Origin: Vitis vinifera
Taxonomy: Eukaryota > Streptophyta > Magnoliopsida > Vitales > Vitaceae
Length of the DNA: 64,000 nt
Assembly: GCF_030704535.1 (NCBI RefSeq)
Contig: NC_081823.1
Coordinates: 1,396,501 to 1,460,500 of the forward strand
Direction of reading: 5' to 3'
In this document: positions 44,227 to 57,300 of the stretch, one piece after another
Numbering within the stretch: the first letter of the stretch is position 1
How the letters are laid out: every line of letters begins with the position of its first letter
Position numbers and translations under genes: made by a program
The notes under the pieces: generated by a model
Told to the model about the DNA's origin: nothing
Databases searched by the model: none
What the model saw: the letters and a program-made list of their open reading frames with translations, nothing else

Positions 44227-46293
44227 TCTAAGGCACGCTTGAAGCGTGGTAGACCTTGAAGAGGAAAACACAAGGAAAGATATATGAAATGTGGCACTCT
44301 TGAAGAAGTTGCATATAAAGTGAGTTATTAAAATGATTGATCAGTCTCAAGCAGCCCTTGAAGAGACACGGTTTAAACAAGTAGCCCTATGAAAGGCATA
44401 TGTTTTACAATTAGCTCTTAAAAAGGTACAAGTACCTGATATTGATGAGATCTCAATTATTTGCTTATAAATGGAGAAAAATGGGATTGAAATACTCTTG
44501 TCATTGACAATATATTTTCTTTTCAAATGGCTATTGACATCATAAGAAGTGATGAGGATCCCAAAGTAGAAACTATAAATGAATGTCAACATAGAAAATA
44601 TTGGCCAAAATGAAAAGAATACATCAAAAAAAAAAAAAAGACTCAGAAGAAAAGTGAGAAGTATGACCTGTAGTCCAGACACCTGAAGTTGTCAAACTTG
44701 TTGGATATAAATGAGTATATATAAGAAAGTGTAATGAGAAAAATGAAATCACGAGATATAAAATGTGACTCATAGCTCATAGTTTTCTACAGAAACCTAG
44801 TATTGACTACGAGGAAACATATTCTCCTATGATGGACGCAATCATATTTAGATATTTAATTTATTTAACAGTCTTAGAAAGACTGAATTTGCATCTCATG
44901 GATGTCCTTACTGTATATTTACATGGACTTTTAGATAATGGCAGATATATATGAAAATCCTTGAATGATTTTAAATGCCTAAAGCAACTAATTCAAAACA
45001 TTGTAGCATATATTCAATTAAGCTACAAAGATACTTGTATCAATTAAGCAGCCCAAAGACATGTTGTACAATCACTTCAATGAATATTTGAAACGAGAAG
45101 TATATGTGTATTACCTCATTTGCCTATGCATATTCATTATGTTGAATATTTGCAATTATTATAGTATATGTGGAACATTGAATTTTGTCGGAACTCCTAA
45201 ATAGCTTACAAAAATAGTTGATATTTGAAAAGTAAATTTGAAATGAAAGGCCTTGGAAAAAAAAAAAATTTCCTTCGGCCTACAGATCGAGTACTTTTCT
45301 AACGAAATATTAGTTTATTAGTCAACATATACGAAGATAGTCTTGAAACACTTTCATATGGGTAAATTACATCCATTAAGTTCTTCGATGATAGTTCGTT
45401 CTCTTGAAATGAAAAATGATCCCTTCCATTTTAAAGAAGATAATGAAGAAGTACTTGGTTCAGAAGTACCATATCTCTGTGTTATTGGTGTGTTGATATA
45501 TCTTGCAAATTATATATGACCAAATATTGTATTCCTTATTAACTTACTTGTGAGATATAGTTTTACATCAATTTAGAGACATTGGAATGAAATCAAACAT
45601 ATACCACGATGACATGGGTCTATATTTATTCAAAATAATAAGAATCATAATTGTTTGAATATGTAGATGTTGACTATCTTTCAAACCCCTATAAAGTTCT
45701 ATCTCAAATGAGGTATGTATTTATCTATGGCGGTACGACAATATCATGAAGATCAATCAAACAAATAATGGAAACATGTGGACTATCCTCCATCAGAGGT
45801 AATATTACCAAGTTAATAATGTTGCAAGCATTGCACAAATTAACAAATGATACATTAAAGATGATAGAATTAAGCATATATCGTCCAAGTCTTTTACTTT
45901 CATTAACTCTAGAAGAGTGATGAAATTGTTATTCGACAACTGAGATCAAGTGGCAATTTAGTAGATCTATTAACAAAGACATTGTCAACTGCAATACTCG
46001 AGAAACTCATTGGAATACGTTGACTCAAAGATCTCCATGTTATGCTACTAGAGAAAATATAATCATGTCAACATGAAGGGAAACTAATTGATAAGAATAT
46101 CACTACGCTACACTTCTTTTTTCCTTCGTCTAGGTTTTGTCCCATTGGGTTTTACTGACAAAGTTTTTAACGAGGCAGTTGCAGTAGTTCAAAAGAATAT
46201 TATATTTTTTTTTCTTTCACTAGGGTTTTTCTCATAGGGTTTTTCCTAGTAAGGTTTTAATGAGGCACATTCTCATGATCATACAAAGGGGAG

Positions 46294-46497
46294 TGTTATA
46301 AAATATGAGATTTTATTAGATTATGGGAACTTGAGGATGATCATCCATATTGATGTATATTTCTTTGTAACTTCCTATAAAATGGAGATACTTCTAATGA
46401 AAATTAATCTCATTCTCTTCCTACATTCTATTCTACTTTTCTTTGAATATCTTTATTTATTCTCTCATCTTTTCTTCTCCTTATTATTTTATTTTTT

Positions 46498-46500
<3 letters not shown>
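46294..46500 (+). repeat. Right LTR of old Copia element
   Basis: Starts TGTTATAAAATATGAG after GGGGAG, ends TTTTTTACA; 207 bp. Confidence 0.8.

Positions 46501-46503
<3 letters not shown>

Positions 46504-46575
<72 letters not shown>
46504..46575. repeat. AT microsatellite
   Basis: About 36 AT units immediately after the right LTR of the old Copia element. Confidence 0.95.
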
Positions 46576-46578
<3 letters not shown>

Positions 46579-46760
46579 GTAAAGTGGTTTTCACATGTTT
46601 GGACTATAATGGAAAATACAAAAGAAAATTCAATATCACTAAGATTTGTTAAAAACTTAAATTTAAAATTTAAAATTATTTTGTATAAGAATTTGTATGA
46701 TTTCAATATAAAAATGTGCTTTTTTTTTGTTTAAATTTAAAATGAAAAAAGCGAATTTAT

Positions 46761-47176
46761 TTTGGTAAACTAACTTAATAATTTAATTTAAATCATTAAG
46801 TATATTTGATAAAATAACTTTATTATATGATTTAAAGTAAAAAACAACTTTAATTTAAAACTAATTAACTTATTCTTAAATTCATATATTTACTTTACAT
46901 TTTTACTCAAATTTGTCTTAATTACTTTCACGATCCTTTGCTATTTCACCACTTTCATTAGAACTTGACTTTTTTTTTATCCTAATTATAATTTATAAGG
47001 ATAAATATGTTAATTTGATGATTTAAAATATATTTTAATTTAATATTATCAAACAACCTTAATACTTAAAAAATAGAATTAATTAATAAGTTTTAAATTA
47101 ACAACTTAACTATATTTTAACTTAAAATCAATTTAAGTCGTTAAATAATAAGTATTAAGTTTTACTATACACCAAA
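46761..47176. mobile_element. MITE-like element, third family
   Basis: Left end TTTGGTAAACTAACTTAATA; right end AATAAGTATTAAGTTTTACT followed by ATACACCAAA, imperfect inverted repeats about 415 bp apart. The interior is rich in TTAATAATTTAA-type sequence. Non-coding. Confidence 0.5.
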
Positions 47177-47816
47177 ACTTTTAAAATAAAAAATAAATTC
47201 ATCTCTTTAAAAGAAAAATTCAATGTAAAAAATCGGACGAATTTAATATGAAAGGTGAACTCATCTTTTCAAAATATCGAGAACAACACAAAAATATGGA
47301 AAGGGAGTACTACTTAACCAACTATAGTTCCATTGGTCATTGCTTATGTAAGACAATATTTAAAAGCTAATAATTTATCTATTTTTATTTTATCATTAAT
47401 TTAAAATTTTATATTATTATTTGCTATTAAAATTCTAATATAATATATATAAAATAAGATTAAAAAATTCATGTACCAATTTAAATCTACCCATCGAACT
47501 AGTTATTTGATCAATTCAAATCCATTTGAAATTAAAAGAATTTTGAAAAATAAAATAGAGTGAGCTTCGATCAAGCAGCTCAATTTTGAGATGGATTCGA
47601 GCAGTTGAAAACCCGAATTAAATTCGGTCCGGGCTCGAGTTTGTCGAATTGTATTCGGGTCGGGTCGGGTTCGGGAAATCGAAGAAGGGGTTAAAGGGAA
47701 GTAGCACTGACTCACTGAGCGAACTGTCAGACGGGAGAGATAAGGAAAGAGAGAACGGGTGGAAAGAGCACAAAAACGCTGCCGTTTTGACGTCCCTCTT
47801 CGCTCCACTTCACACG
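47177..47816. other. Spacer and promoter region of UROD
   Basis: A/T-rich to about 47540, then a GC-richer promoter/leader region with CGGGTCGGGTCGGG at about 47655-47670. No separate gene. Confidence 0.4.
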
Positions 47817-50800
47817 ATGAGCTTGTCTTCTCCGACCAGGTTCCTTGGCATTCTCTCTCCTCTCCTCACATTTTTGAATTTCTAATGAATACAAGTTTCT
47901 GATTCTGCAAGTCAATCCTTGTGTTGCAGTATGTGTTGCTGTCTCGGCTGGAGCTCTTCCTCCTCCGTACAACTAGGGTTTCTTCCCGCCAGATTTTTTC
48001 GCGTTTCTTCCAGACCAACCAAAAGATTTCATTTCAAATGCTCTTCTTCGGTTCCTGATTCTGGTATTTTTCTCTTTTAATCTTTTAATTCATTGCTGTA
48101 TATTGCTTCTTAGCATTGCCGATATATATATATATACATATAATTCCCTTTGTATTTGTATTTTTTTTTTTTTCATTTATTTGTTCTTTGTTTTTGTTCA
48201 TTTCGTGTCATTTACGAACCAAGCTACTGCAGCTTTGAAAATTCGATTTGTTGCTATAGTTTCTGGGGGTGTTTGACTCCAGTTAGCTAAGACCTTCCTA
48301 GTCTGTGTTTGGATGTTGGGAAAATAGAATAAATTTACAAGGAAAATCATTTTCTTTTGTTCGGTTGCGAAGGAAAAAATGTGATAGAAATTAGGCGGAA
48401 GTTTTTACATTAGAAACCTATACATTGTGTAGAGGATGAAAGAAGGGAAATAAACTTGGAGAACCACGGGAGAAAAATTTATTGGGTTTCAACCTATTTT
48501 TTGTTTTCAACTTTTTCTTTACTTTCATTTTCCCCCTCTATTTTTATCCCTCTTACTTTTCCTCTTGACTTTCCAAGATCTAAATGGAGCCGTAGATCTG
48601 AGGAAACGGTTATTTTGTCAAACTTGTATTATACTCTCGTTCCTTATATCCTTCTTTTCTTTTCTTTTTTGGCTTGCCTTTTGATCATGATTTTTGGGAA
48701 CCAAGTATAGCCCTTGTGTTTCATGATCTTAGTCAGCTAGATCATGACATTGTTGCCCATAAACTTCAGTACCTGCCAAAGCTGTTCATACTTTCATCAT
48801 CATCATCATCATCTTCTTCTTTTTCTTTTTTTTTTCTTTTTTTATTTTCTTTTTTTTCCAGGTTGCTCTAACTCCAAATATTCTTGTTGTTTTAATTATC
48901 AATAATTTCTAACATCAATAAAATTATTAAAATCCTTGCCCATAATGTGTCCCATTTGTTGTTTGTTGGTGATACCTAGTTTCTGCGACGCTCATTAGGA
49001 ACATCTGATGCATCTAAGTTGGACCTTCATGTTGTTTGAGGCAATATCAGCTTAAAAATAAACATGAAGAAAAGTGAACTGATTCTTGTAGTTGAAGCCG
49101 CAAATGTGGAGGGTCTAGCTTCGGTGTTGGGCTGCAAGGTAGGGAATCTACTCACCACATATTTGGGCCTTCTTTTGGGAGCTCCCCACAAATTTGTGAA
49201 GGTGTGGAAATTGTTAAAGGGGAAATTTCAGTGAAAGCTCATCTTGGGGAAGAGGCAATGCCTTTCAAAAGGAAAGAGACTCACCTTGATCAAGAGCATG
49301 TTGTCGAAGTTGCCTATTTATTTTATGACTCTCTTTTTGCCTATTTATTTTATGATTCTCTTTTTGCCATTCCTAGAAAGGCAAGCTTGAGATTGGAGTA
49401 GATTTATAGGGGTTTCCTTTGGGGCAAGGGAGAACTTGAGAAAAAGCTTCATCTAGTTAATTGGTCTACTTTCTGCTTGAACAAGAAGAATGGAGGTCTT
49501 GAGATGAGAAATCTTCATACCTTTAACAAGGCTTTGCTTGAAAAATGGAGTTGAAGATTTGTTATTAAAAGAGTAACCCTTTGGAAATAGGTCATTAGTG
49601 GAAAGTTTGGAGTTGATGAAGGGGTGGTGTTTGAGGGTGATGAGGGTTGGTTATGGGGTGGGTTTGTGGAAGGCTATTAGATTTGGGTGGGGGATGCCTT
49701 TAGAAGGAGAACTTGTTTCTTTGTGGGTAATAGTAGGAGGGTACAATTCTAGAAAAATAGATGGTATGGTGAAAGTTCTTTGGAAGAATATTTTCTGTAG
49801 GTGCTGCAAAAGACTCTTGGGTAGTAGAAATTTGGGAGCAAGTTGGGGAGCGGACGCCTTTTTCTTGGAGATAGCAATTGAGCTTACTTTTTTCTTTTTT
49901 GATAGGTAAATAGAGCTTGTATTAGAAGCACCTAGAAGCGGTGAAAACAGCACACACAAAGTATACAATCAGAACGCCCAAGAATCTAGGCTGCAATTGA
50001 GCTTAATTAAAAGAGATGAGGGGGACAGCTTGGGATGGAAGAAATCTAAGAGTGATGACATTACTATTAAATCCCATTTTGCTTCCTTAGCCTAGGGAAA
50101 TAGTGAGCTTTCCTCATAAGCATTGTTTGGAATCCATGGGTGGCAATGAACATAAGTTTCTTTACTTGGGAAGTTGTTTGGTAGAGCATCTCAACTCTTG
50201 ATCAACTTAGAAGGAAGAGTTGGAGCATTACAAATAGATATTGCATGTGTAAAGAGAAAGAAGAGTTGGGTTGATCATATGCTTTTTCGTTGTTCCAAAG
50301 TGAGAATCTTATGAATTTTTTTTTCTATTTGGAGTGGGCTGAGTGGCTTGGGTGTTGCACTCCTTTGTAAGAGGAGCTGTCTTGATTTGACATGACTCTT
50401 TCGTAGGGAAGAAGAGGAAGAAAGTTTAGAGAGTCGCTCCTTTGTGCCTATTTTGGAATATATGGAAAGAAAAAAACAGGAGGTCTTTTGAAAATGCAGA
50501 ATAGTTGGATCAAACAATCAAATCTTCCTTTATGTGTATCTTTTTAGATTGGAGAAGAGTGTGCATAGATGATTCTTCTATGACCATGTTAGGCTTTGTA
50601 GATTGTTTGCTCTCCTTTTTGCTTGCTTGTTGCTGCATTTTGTATATATCCATGTGGACTTTGGTGTGTGCACCCTTTTTTTCTGGTGCTTTTAATTTAT
50701 CTCTTCGTTTGCCTATCAAAAAGAGAAAGAGAGAGAGAGAGAGAGAGGATAATGTTTAGCTATATAGCCTAGTTATATTTGGAAACTTGTGTTTTTTAAA

Positions 50801-53633
50801 TACTCCAATAGCATGTTGTATTGCTGTGATATTTTCCCGTTGTTAGGATGCCAAATTGGAGAGAGAGAGAGAGAGAGAGAGGATAATGTTTAGCTATATA
50901 GCCTAGTTATATTTGGAAACTTGTGTTTTTTAAATACTCCAATAGCATGTTGCATTGCTGTGATATTTTCCCGTTGTTAGGATGCCAAATTGGAGAGAGA
51001 GAGAGAGAGAGAGGGAGGGAGGGAGGGGACGAGACTGCAACAACTAATGTGACAGAGGATAATGTTTAGCTATATAGCCTAGTTATATTTGGAAACTTGT
51101 GTTTTTTAAATACTCCAATAGCATGTTGTATTGCTGTGATATTTTCCTGTTGTTAGGATGCCAAATTGTAGACTTGTGCAGCTTCCCTCTATTTTCATTT
51201 TATTTGTATTTTATATGAGGTTCAGATCCACTCTTGGTTAAGGCTGCAAGAGGGGACCCTGTTACTCGGCCTCCAGCATGGATGATGCGCCAAGCCGGAA
51301 GGTACATGGCTGTTTACAGAAAGCTTGCAGAGAAATACCCATCCTTCAGACAGAGGTCAGAGACAACTGATCTCATTGTGGAAATTTCTTTGCAGCCTTG
51401 GGAAGCTTTCCACCCTGATGGTGTTATCATTTTCTCCGACATACTTACACCTTTACCTGCATTTGGTGTCCCATTTGACATAGAGGAAGTGAGGGGCCCT
51501 GTTATTCATTCTCCAATTCGCTCTGAAGAAGGCTTGAAAGTATTGCATCCCATAGACTTAAAGAAGCTTCATTTTGTGGGAGAATCACTAAGAATTTTGC
51601 GGCAGGAGGTAATTTTATTTTATCATCATATGTAGAAAAAGAGGGTTGACTAGATTAGTTTAGTCCTGGACTTGCTTTTCTTTTAATTTAATTAATTTAA
51701 TTCTGAAGGTCAGAACTGTCCATTTCTTATAATCCTGCTTATGTAAGTTCTCTTTATGTAGGTGGGGGGACAAGCTGCTGTTCTGGGTTTTGTAGGAGCA
51801 CCTTGGACAATTGGGACATATATAGTGGAAGGCGGTACAACTCGAACATATACGATCATAAAAAGCATGTGTCATACAGCACCAAATGTATTGAGGGCTC
51901 TTCTTTCTCATTTAACACAGGCAATATCTGAATACATTGTTTTCCAAGTTGAATCCGGGGCCCATTGTATACAAATATTTGATTCTTGGGGTGGTCAACT
52001 ACCGCCTGATATGTGGGAGTGCTGGTCAAAACCTTATATTGAAGAGGTAACTTGAGGTTGTTTTTGTTAATTATGTGGAGCATTTGTTTTTCCTGCCTGC
52101 TTCATGATGTTAACAATCTGTAAGTTCTTCCAGCTTACAGTTCAACTATTTACTTCAGTCACAAAGAAGTTATGAATATAATGCTTATATAGACTACAAA
52201 CAATACCATTTTTTTTCCCCTAAATTTTCCAGTTAGATTTCCATGACGTGCACAAGGATAAAACCTTGAGTTATGATTCTTTAGCTTTTGAAAGTTGAAT
52301 TAAAAGTGTAGACCTTTTTTAGTATGGATTGTAAATTTCCTGCCTGGCATAATAAATCATAGACTAACAAACATTATTATCACCTTCTATGTACTACCTT
52401 ATCTAGACACACGCAAATACACACACACACAATTGACACCTTCTGTGTACTACTTTGATATATATTTCTTAGGCCATTGAGCCTGGATGAAGTTGTAAGG
52501 GATCAAGCGGGCAAATGGCTGGTTACAGGTTCAAGTAAGAGCAGGGAGAAAAAAGCGTTACACACACACCCACACACACAAAAAGGCTATTTAGTTCTGT
52601 TATGATGTTATCGCAGTAATTTCACTTTCCATTTTGCAGATGGTGAGTGTTGTAAGGAAAAGGTGCCCTGGAACTCCAATTGTTCTCTACATTAATGGAA
52701 ATGGTGGCCTTCTTGAGCGAATGAAAGGAACTGGGGTCGATGTGATTGGACTTGACTGGACGGTGGATATGGCTGATGGAAGAAAGCGATTGGGGAGTGG
52801 AATCAGTATACAGGGAAATGTGGATCCTGCTTATTTATTTTCTCCTCTTCCTGCCTTGACTGATGAAATTCAAAGGTTTGTGACATCAGTAAAATTTTTT
52901 GATAGAACTGGTTTATATCCTTCTATATGAAGTCATTGCTTATGCTTTGAGTTAGATCTTTACTTGAATCTCTATTATGCAGGCTTGCCTGTTAGTAGAC
53001 TATTGCCGAAAATTATAATGACTTGACCTTTCAAAGTACATACTCAAGGAATAATCTTGCATAGAAAATAAAGTCATGGTGAATAGCTAGGATAAAGCTC
53101 TTACTCTTGGCATTGGGCCAAGCAGTTTTGTGGTAAATGCCTTAGTCATGGGTGCCTATGCGTCATATAGGTAGAATGTGTCTGACATGGTGACCTCAAA
53201 AAAACTAAAATTCAATATGCCTATGGAGACTGTATGGTTGTCAATGTTCCAAGTAGCAAGGTTTCTGACATGAAAATGAGGGATTCTCTCTCTCTCTCTC
53301 TCTGATAGGCAAAATGGGAAAATAAAAAAAAACTCAAAAGTTTCCTTGTTACATAGATAAATATTGCTGGGCTGATGGATCTAGTTCTTTGGTCCTGCCT
53401 CTCCTAAAATGAGTTGCAAAACTTGGATTTCGATTGCTTTAATTTGATAGAATTTTTTTGGCAGGGTTGTGAGGTGTGCAGGACCAAGGGGCCACATTCT
53501 TAATTTAGGTCACGGCGTTCTTGTTGGGACACCTGAAGAAGCTGTTGCACATTTCTTTGAAGTTGCAAGAAACTTGAACCTTAGTACACTGCTTGAAGAC
53601 AATGCAGTGGAGGAACCTAAATTGGCTGTTTGA
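47817..53633 (+). CDS. UROD: Uroporphyrinogen decarboxylase, chloroplastic, 6 exons
   Basis: Converts uroporphyrinogen III to coproporphyrinogen III in plastid heme and chlorophyll synthesis. Exons: 47817-47839, 47930-48063, 51226-51608, 51762-52046, 52640-52875, 53465-53633; 409 residues, frame continuous. The N-terminus (1-52) is Ser/Arg-rich with no acidic residues until the end, a transit peptide. An ATG at 47931 ([12 protein letters not shown]) is an alternative start. Signature 1, [13 protein letters not shown] (about 68-80), supplies the two substrate-binding arginines. [12 protein letters not shown] contains the catalytic aspartate, [17 protein letters not shown] is signature 2, and [16 protein letters not shown] carries the C-terminal histidine. 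All are intact. Intron 2 is 3.2 kb and holds a decayed LINE. AATAAA signals follow at 53816 and 53842. Confidence 0.95.
48950..50745 (+). mobile_element. Decayed L1-type LINE in UROD intron 2
   Basis: Broken frames give reverse-transcriptase C-terminal phrases ([34 protein letters not shown] then LVNW-like text). Further on come zf-RVT-like phrases ([17 protein letters not shown]), then a 3' end reading GCCTATCAAAAAGAGAAAG. It is 5'-truncated, with numerous stops and frameshifts, and lies in sense orientation to UROD. A second LINE piece is inserted at 49887. Confidence 0.8.
49874..50005 (-). mobile_element. Nested 5'-truncated LINE fragment with 13-bp target duplication
   Basis: GCAATTGAGCTTA at 49874-49886 is repeated exactly at 49993-50005. 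Between them, 106 bp read on the minus strand as a LINE 3' end finishing TTTACCTATCAAAAAAG with an A-rich tail. It inserted into the older LINE. Confidence 0.88.
50747..51170 (+). repeat. Triplicated ~115-bp segment separated by GA microsatellites
   Basis: Units at about 50747-50863, 50881-50998 and 51057-51170 are nearly identical (GGATAATGTTTAGCTATATA, ending GTTAGGATGCCAAATTG). The spacers are (GA)n, the second expanding into GGGA repeats plus about 30 bp of unique sequence. Ends 55 bp before UROD exon 3. Confidence 0.93.
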
Positions 53634-54230
53634 GGGCACAAAATTGGTTAAGCAAAAGTTAGTAATTTTGTCTTACAAATCGGCTGTTAGTTTGGAGTTT
53701 GCATCGTATTCCCACAGCATGACTGTGTGATCTCACTTTAGCAAGGTTGATTATAGCTCTGAGGTTCTGTACATGCCTGTGGGTGAGCTAAATATTCTCA
53801 TTCAATTGTATGTGTAATAAAAAAAATCTCTGAGATGAATCAATAAATTGATTCTTGTTGTTTATTTATGATTGCTCTTTCTCTTTGTAGTTACCTTTGG
53901 TGGTGTAGGGAAGTGTTGAAGACAAGAGTAGGAAACTTCTGTTTCAGAGTATCTATCAAGAACCTTCTTACTGATGTTGCACACTGGAATTTAGTCCACA
54001 TTGCAGTTAATGAGGGCCACCTATTTAATTGATCTCTTGATCCTTGCTATGCTATGATGTAATTGATCATCAAGAAGAATGTTGTTGATCAGATGATTGA
54101 TGGAATATGATTAGTGGGTGAGAGAGATTTAATCTTCGAGTTAGCCATCTATTACTTGATGCAATTCAATAGCTGACTGAGCATCGACATAAATGAAACT
54201 TGAATGCAGAAAACCCAAAAGCGAGCGCGA
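53634..54230 (+). other. 3' untranslated region and flank of UROD
   Basis: AATAAA at 53816-53821 and 53842-53847 are likely poly(A) signals. No other gene. Confidence 0.5.
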
Positions 54231-54239
54231 GCGCGCGCG

Positions 54240-54317
<78 letters not shown>

Positions 54318-54318
54318 T
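54221..54318. repeat. GC-alternating tract joined to AT microsatellite
   Basis: GCGAGCGCGAGCGCGCGCGC (54221-54240) runs straight into about 38 AT units with two CA interruptions. Alternating purine-pyrimidine throughout. Confidence 0.9.
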
Positions 54319-57300
54319 TAACTTTTTTTCTTTGACAAAGAAAAGTGAAGAACCTGAGCCTAGCCTTTTGGCTAGGATCCCCTCCCTAGTTAGAGCTTTT
54401 GATATCCATTTTGTGGGCGTGTTGTGGGAAACTTTAGTAAGGTAACCAAAACTTTTCTGTTCCAATTCTTAAGGTTTCACTTGGCAGTTATGGCTGCTTT
54501 ATGAAGAATTCCTCACCTAAAATGACGGCTGCTTTCTGAAACAATTCTTTGTGCATGTCCTTTATTTCCAATTCATTCAGATCAAGGTAAAGTTTAGGTA
54601 CCTTTTTGTCTCAGTAGTTTCTACTAGAAACCGCGAATTATAGTTGAATATATTATGTTTCATCTCTTCGACATTCTATGCCAATTACCTATAAATGATT
54701 TTGAACATTTAAAATGGTGTTATGGTAGGTTTTAAATCCCTTTTCTTCCATCAGCATTATCACATAATCAACTCAGTATTGAAAATGCATTTTGATGACA
54801 CTGCTAGAATGTAGTCAGTTAAACATTGGACTGCAGGCTTAATATTTTTTGTACTTAGATGCAAAATGCTATCTTTGGAATTAATATTTTGGTTTAATTA
54901 TCTGGATTTTCTAGTCAGGCTTGTGATTGTGTTTAGGCTTTTAGGAACTACCAGGCTCAACCTAATAACATATTACTACATCATCACCTTTTTTCACTAC
55001 TTTTGCGGTGTACTCTTTTCTTTTCTTTTCTTTTTGTCCCTTTACTAGTCCTGTTTTGAACAGTTGGAACAGTAGATTGCCCACTACTGGAAGGCACACA
55101 CTGGAAAGTTGAAACTGTAGAGAGTGCAATGATATCACGAAAGAAGCATTGTCCAAAGTTCAGGTTTAGGTTGGGCCATATGCAGGCATAAGGGCTGTTT
55201 GCTATGTCTATAGCATCCTGGACTTGGATTCAGGACAGGAATGTTATTCCCAAACCCAATTTTCTGAATTGGACAGGGTTAGGTTGGATGAGTGGGGCAA
55301 CAAATTGTCACCTCTCTGGATGTCTCCAGCTGCTTGTCTTTGAAGATGAAGATGTCTACAAAGTGCTGATAAATATATTTCACACTTCTTTGTGCTGTGT
55401 TGCTGTGAATAGAAATGTGAGTTTTAGTTTTCTTGTGGCCTTGTGGCCTTGTGGCCAGTCGGTAGTCTTGCTTTGACAGCTTGATCGGATTACTGGTGTT
55501 TATGTTTGATTGTGTTTGATCCTCATACAGGGATTCATCTGCTTTGAAAGGAAGTATTCATGCTTTGACAGCTTGATCTGATTACAGATTTATATGTTTG
55601 ATTGTGTTTGATCCTCATGCTGAACTGCTAGAGGGATCCATATGTTGAGTGCCAAATCCAACTGATCTAGACCAAAGACAACATGGCCTGTCTGACCAAC
55701 AAGTTCTTTTCTCTCTTTTACTTTTTGCTTTTTGGTTGTTTATTATTACTTTATTGGTTAATGAAACTCTCAACTATTCCCAAATTTCCCATGTTTAGCC
55801 TGGCTATCACTTAATAGGTGAAATTTTCATTTGTTTAGTATGTTTCAATAATTCTAAAATTATTCCCAAATCTTGAATATTGCTCAAAATTCCTTAATAT
55901 GTTCGAGAAATTACAGCTCATGAAATAGCTTTTTTAATTTTCTTAACCTGCATTTCTTGATTAATTCCCTGAAATGATTATGTTTTTCTCCCAGCTTTTC
56001 CATTGTCATTCTCCTAAAGTCTTAAATCTTGAGTTTTGATGATTCGAACTGTTTCTTGATTTCTCAATTTGTTTTGTATGATTCTAATGCTGCAAACATG
56101 AAGAAGGATGACATAAAAGAAGGTTTATGAGAAACTGTTAGGTGCATCAAGTCAGCCTTACCTCAGATCTTGTATTGAGCTCAATTACTTAGTGGGCGAG
56201 CCGTGAGCCGCGAGCAAAACCAGACTCCAGGCTTTGCAGCACATGAACAAGGATCAGTGTAAGCTTTTGTTTTTGTATTTGTTTTTTTTTCTTTTATTTT
56301 TAATGATAGGGGAGGACCAGTTTAAGTGTGCCTTTAAGCATTGTGCAACATCTGGAGGTTATCCTGGTGATTAGAGGCTGTTTCACCTTTTGTCTGAGGT
56401 ATTAAGTGATGGTTCCTAGTTGGGAACATCTAATTATGACTCTTTACCTTAATTTCTTGGAAAAAGGTGTCTGTTTGCCCTTTACAGATGAAGTATCATG
56501 CCAGTGACTTCAGGGGGTGTTCATTTTGTTATGTGCTTGCTTGGACAAAGAACCTTGGTAGTATCCTGATACATTACATTTCTCGGTGGGGGAGTCTTAG
56601 GATACTCCCTAGGGTTCACACCTCTTATTTATAGGAAAGAAAATCAAAATATTTTGTCCTTGGGCACTTCAGAAGAGGGTTATGCTACTAATACTCTATA
56701 TGATTCATAACATCATGGTAGACATAGTTTTGATCAGGTCTCGATTGAATATATATAGATAATGCCAACTAGGTCAAGTCTTCCAGAGCTTGAGCACACT
56801 TCATGGCTATCTGAAAGGAAAACTAAATAAATCTTAATTCATTACTGATCTCTCTTCAGGCAATTGGCTCTTCATTATTCTCATTTTCAGTTACCGGGTT
56901 CTCTAAAAACCTAGCTCCCTTCATCTCATTTCCTCACCAGGAACTACTCAACTTGAATGCAAGCTTGGTTATGATGGTATGCTCGAGAAATGGCCACTAC
57001 AGACGCCAGTCCCAGCTGAGGTTTTTGCAGCGCCAATCCTACCTTCAGGTCAGTCAGTGAAGGAATGTGTCCGAATCTGTTTCAATTAACATGATTTTGG
57101 ATTTGAACATGTTATCAATACTGAATGGGTAAAGACATTCCCAGCTGGAATACGGTTGGGAGTAGAGTGACTCGATCTGCAGTTCACCAGAGCCTCAGAA
57201 ACAAGGAATTGGGAACTTGGGAATGGTATAACTTTCCTGCAAAACACTACTGGAATGATGGAAATAGGGTCAAGTTCCGGCCCTTTATCGGGTTATCTGT

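Larger units (their letters stand above)
42698..46500 (+). mobile_element. Old Copia LTR retrotransposon, heavily decayed (fossil)
   Basis: About 3.8 kb bounded by diverged LTRs (about 42698-42903 and 46294-46500). A purine tract (AAAGGGGAG) precedes the right LTR, and an ACACGTTATTAGCACGA segment follows the left LTR where the primer site belongs. Copia polyprotein remnants run from about 44760 to 46020, with the reverse-transcriptase phrase DYEETYSP near 44810 and an RNase H-end phrase LVDLLTK near 45960. It has many breaks in all frames. LTR divergence and decay make it far older than the element at 1492. The leader holds a hairpin-repeat array and the gag part a 32-bp minisatellite. Confidence 0.85.

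Noticed and set aside
46443-46652. 69-codon ORF with long Ile-Tyr repeat
   Set aside because: Translation of the AT microsatellite.
48311-48595. Possible MITE at the start of UROD intron 2
   Set aside because: The ends (GTTTGGATGTTGGG and CCAAGATCTAAATGG) are only weakly complementary; not strong enough to list.
54166-54465. ORFs on both strands across Tyr-Ile repeats
   Set aside because: Translation of the AT microsatellite at 54241-54318; not genes.
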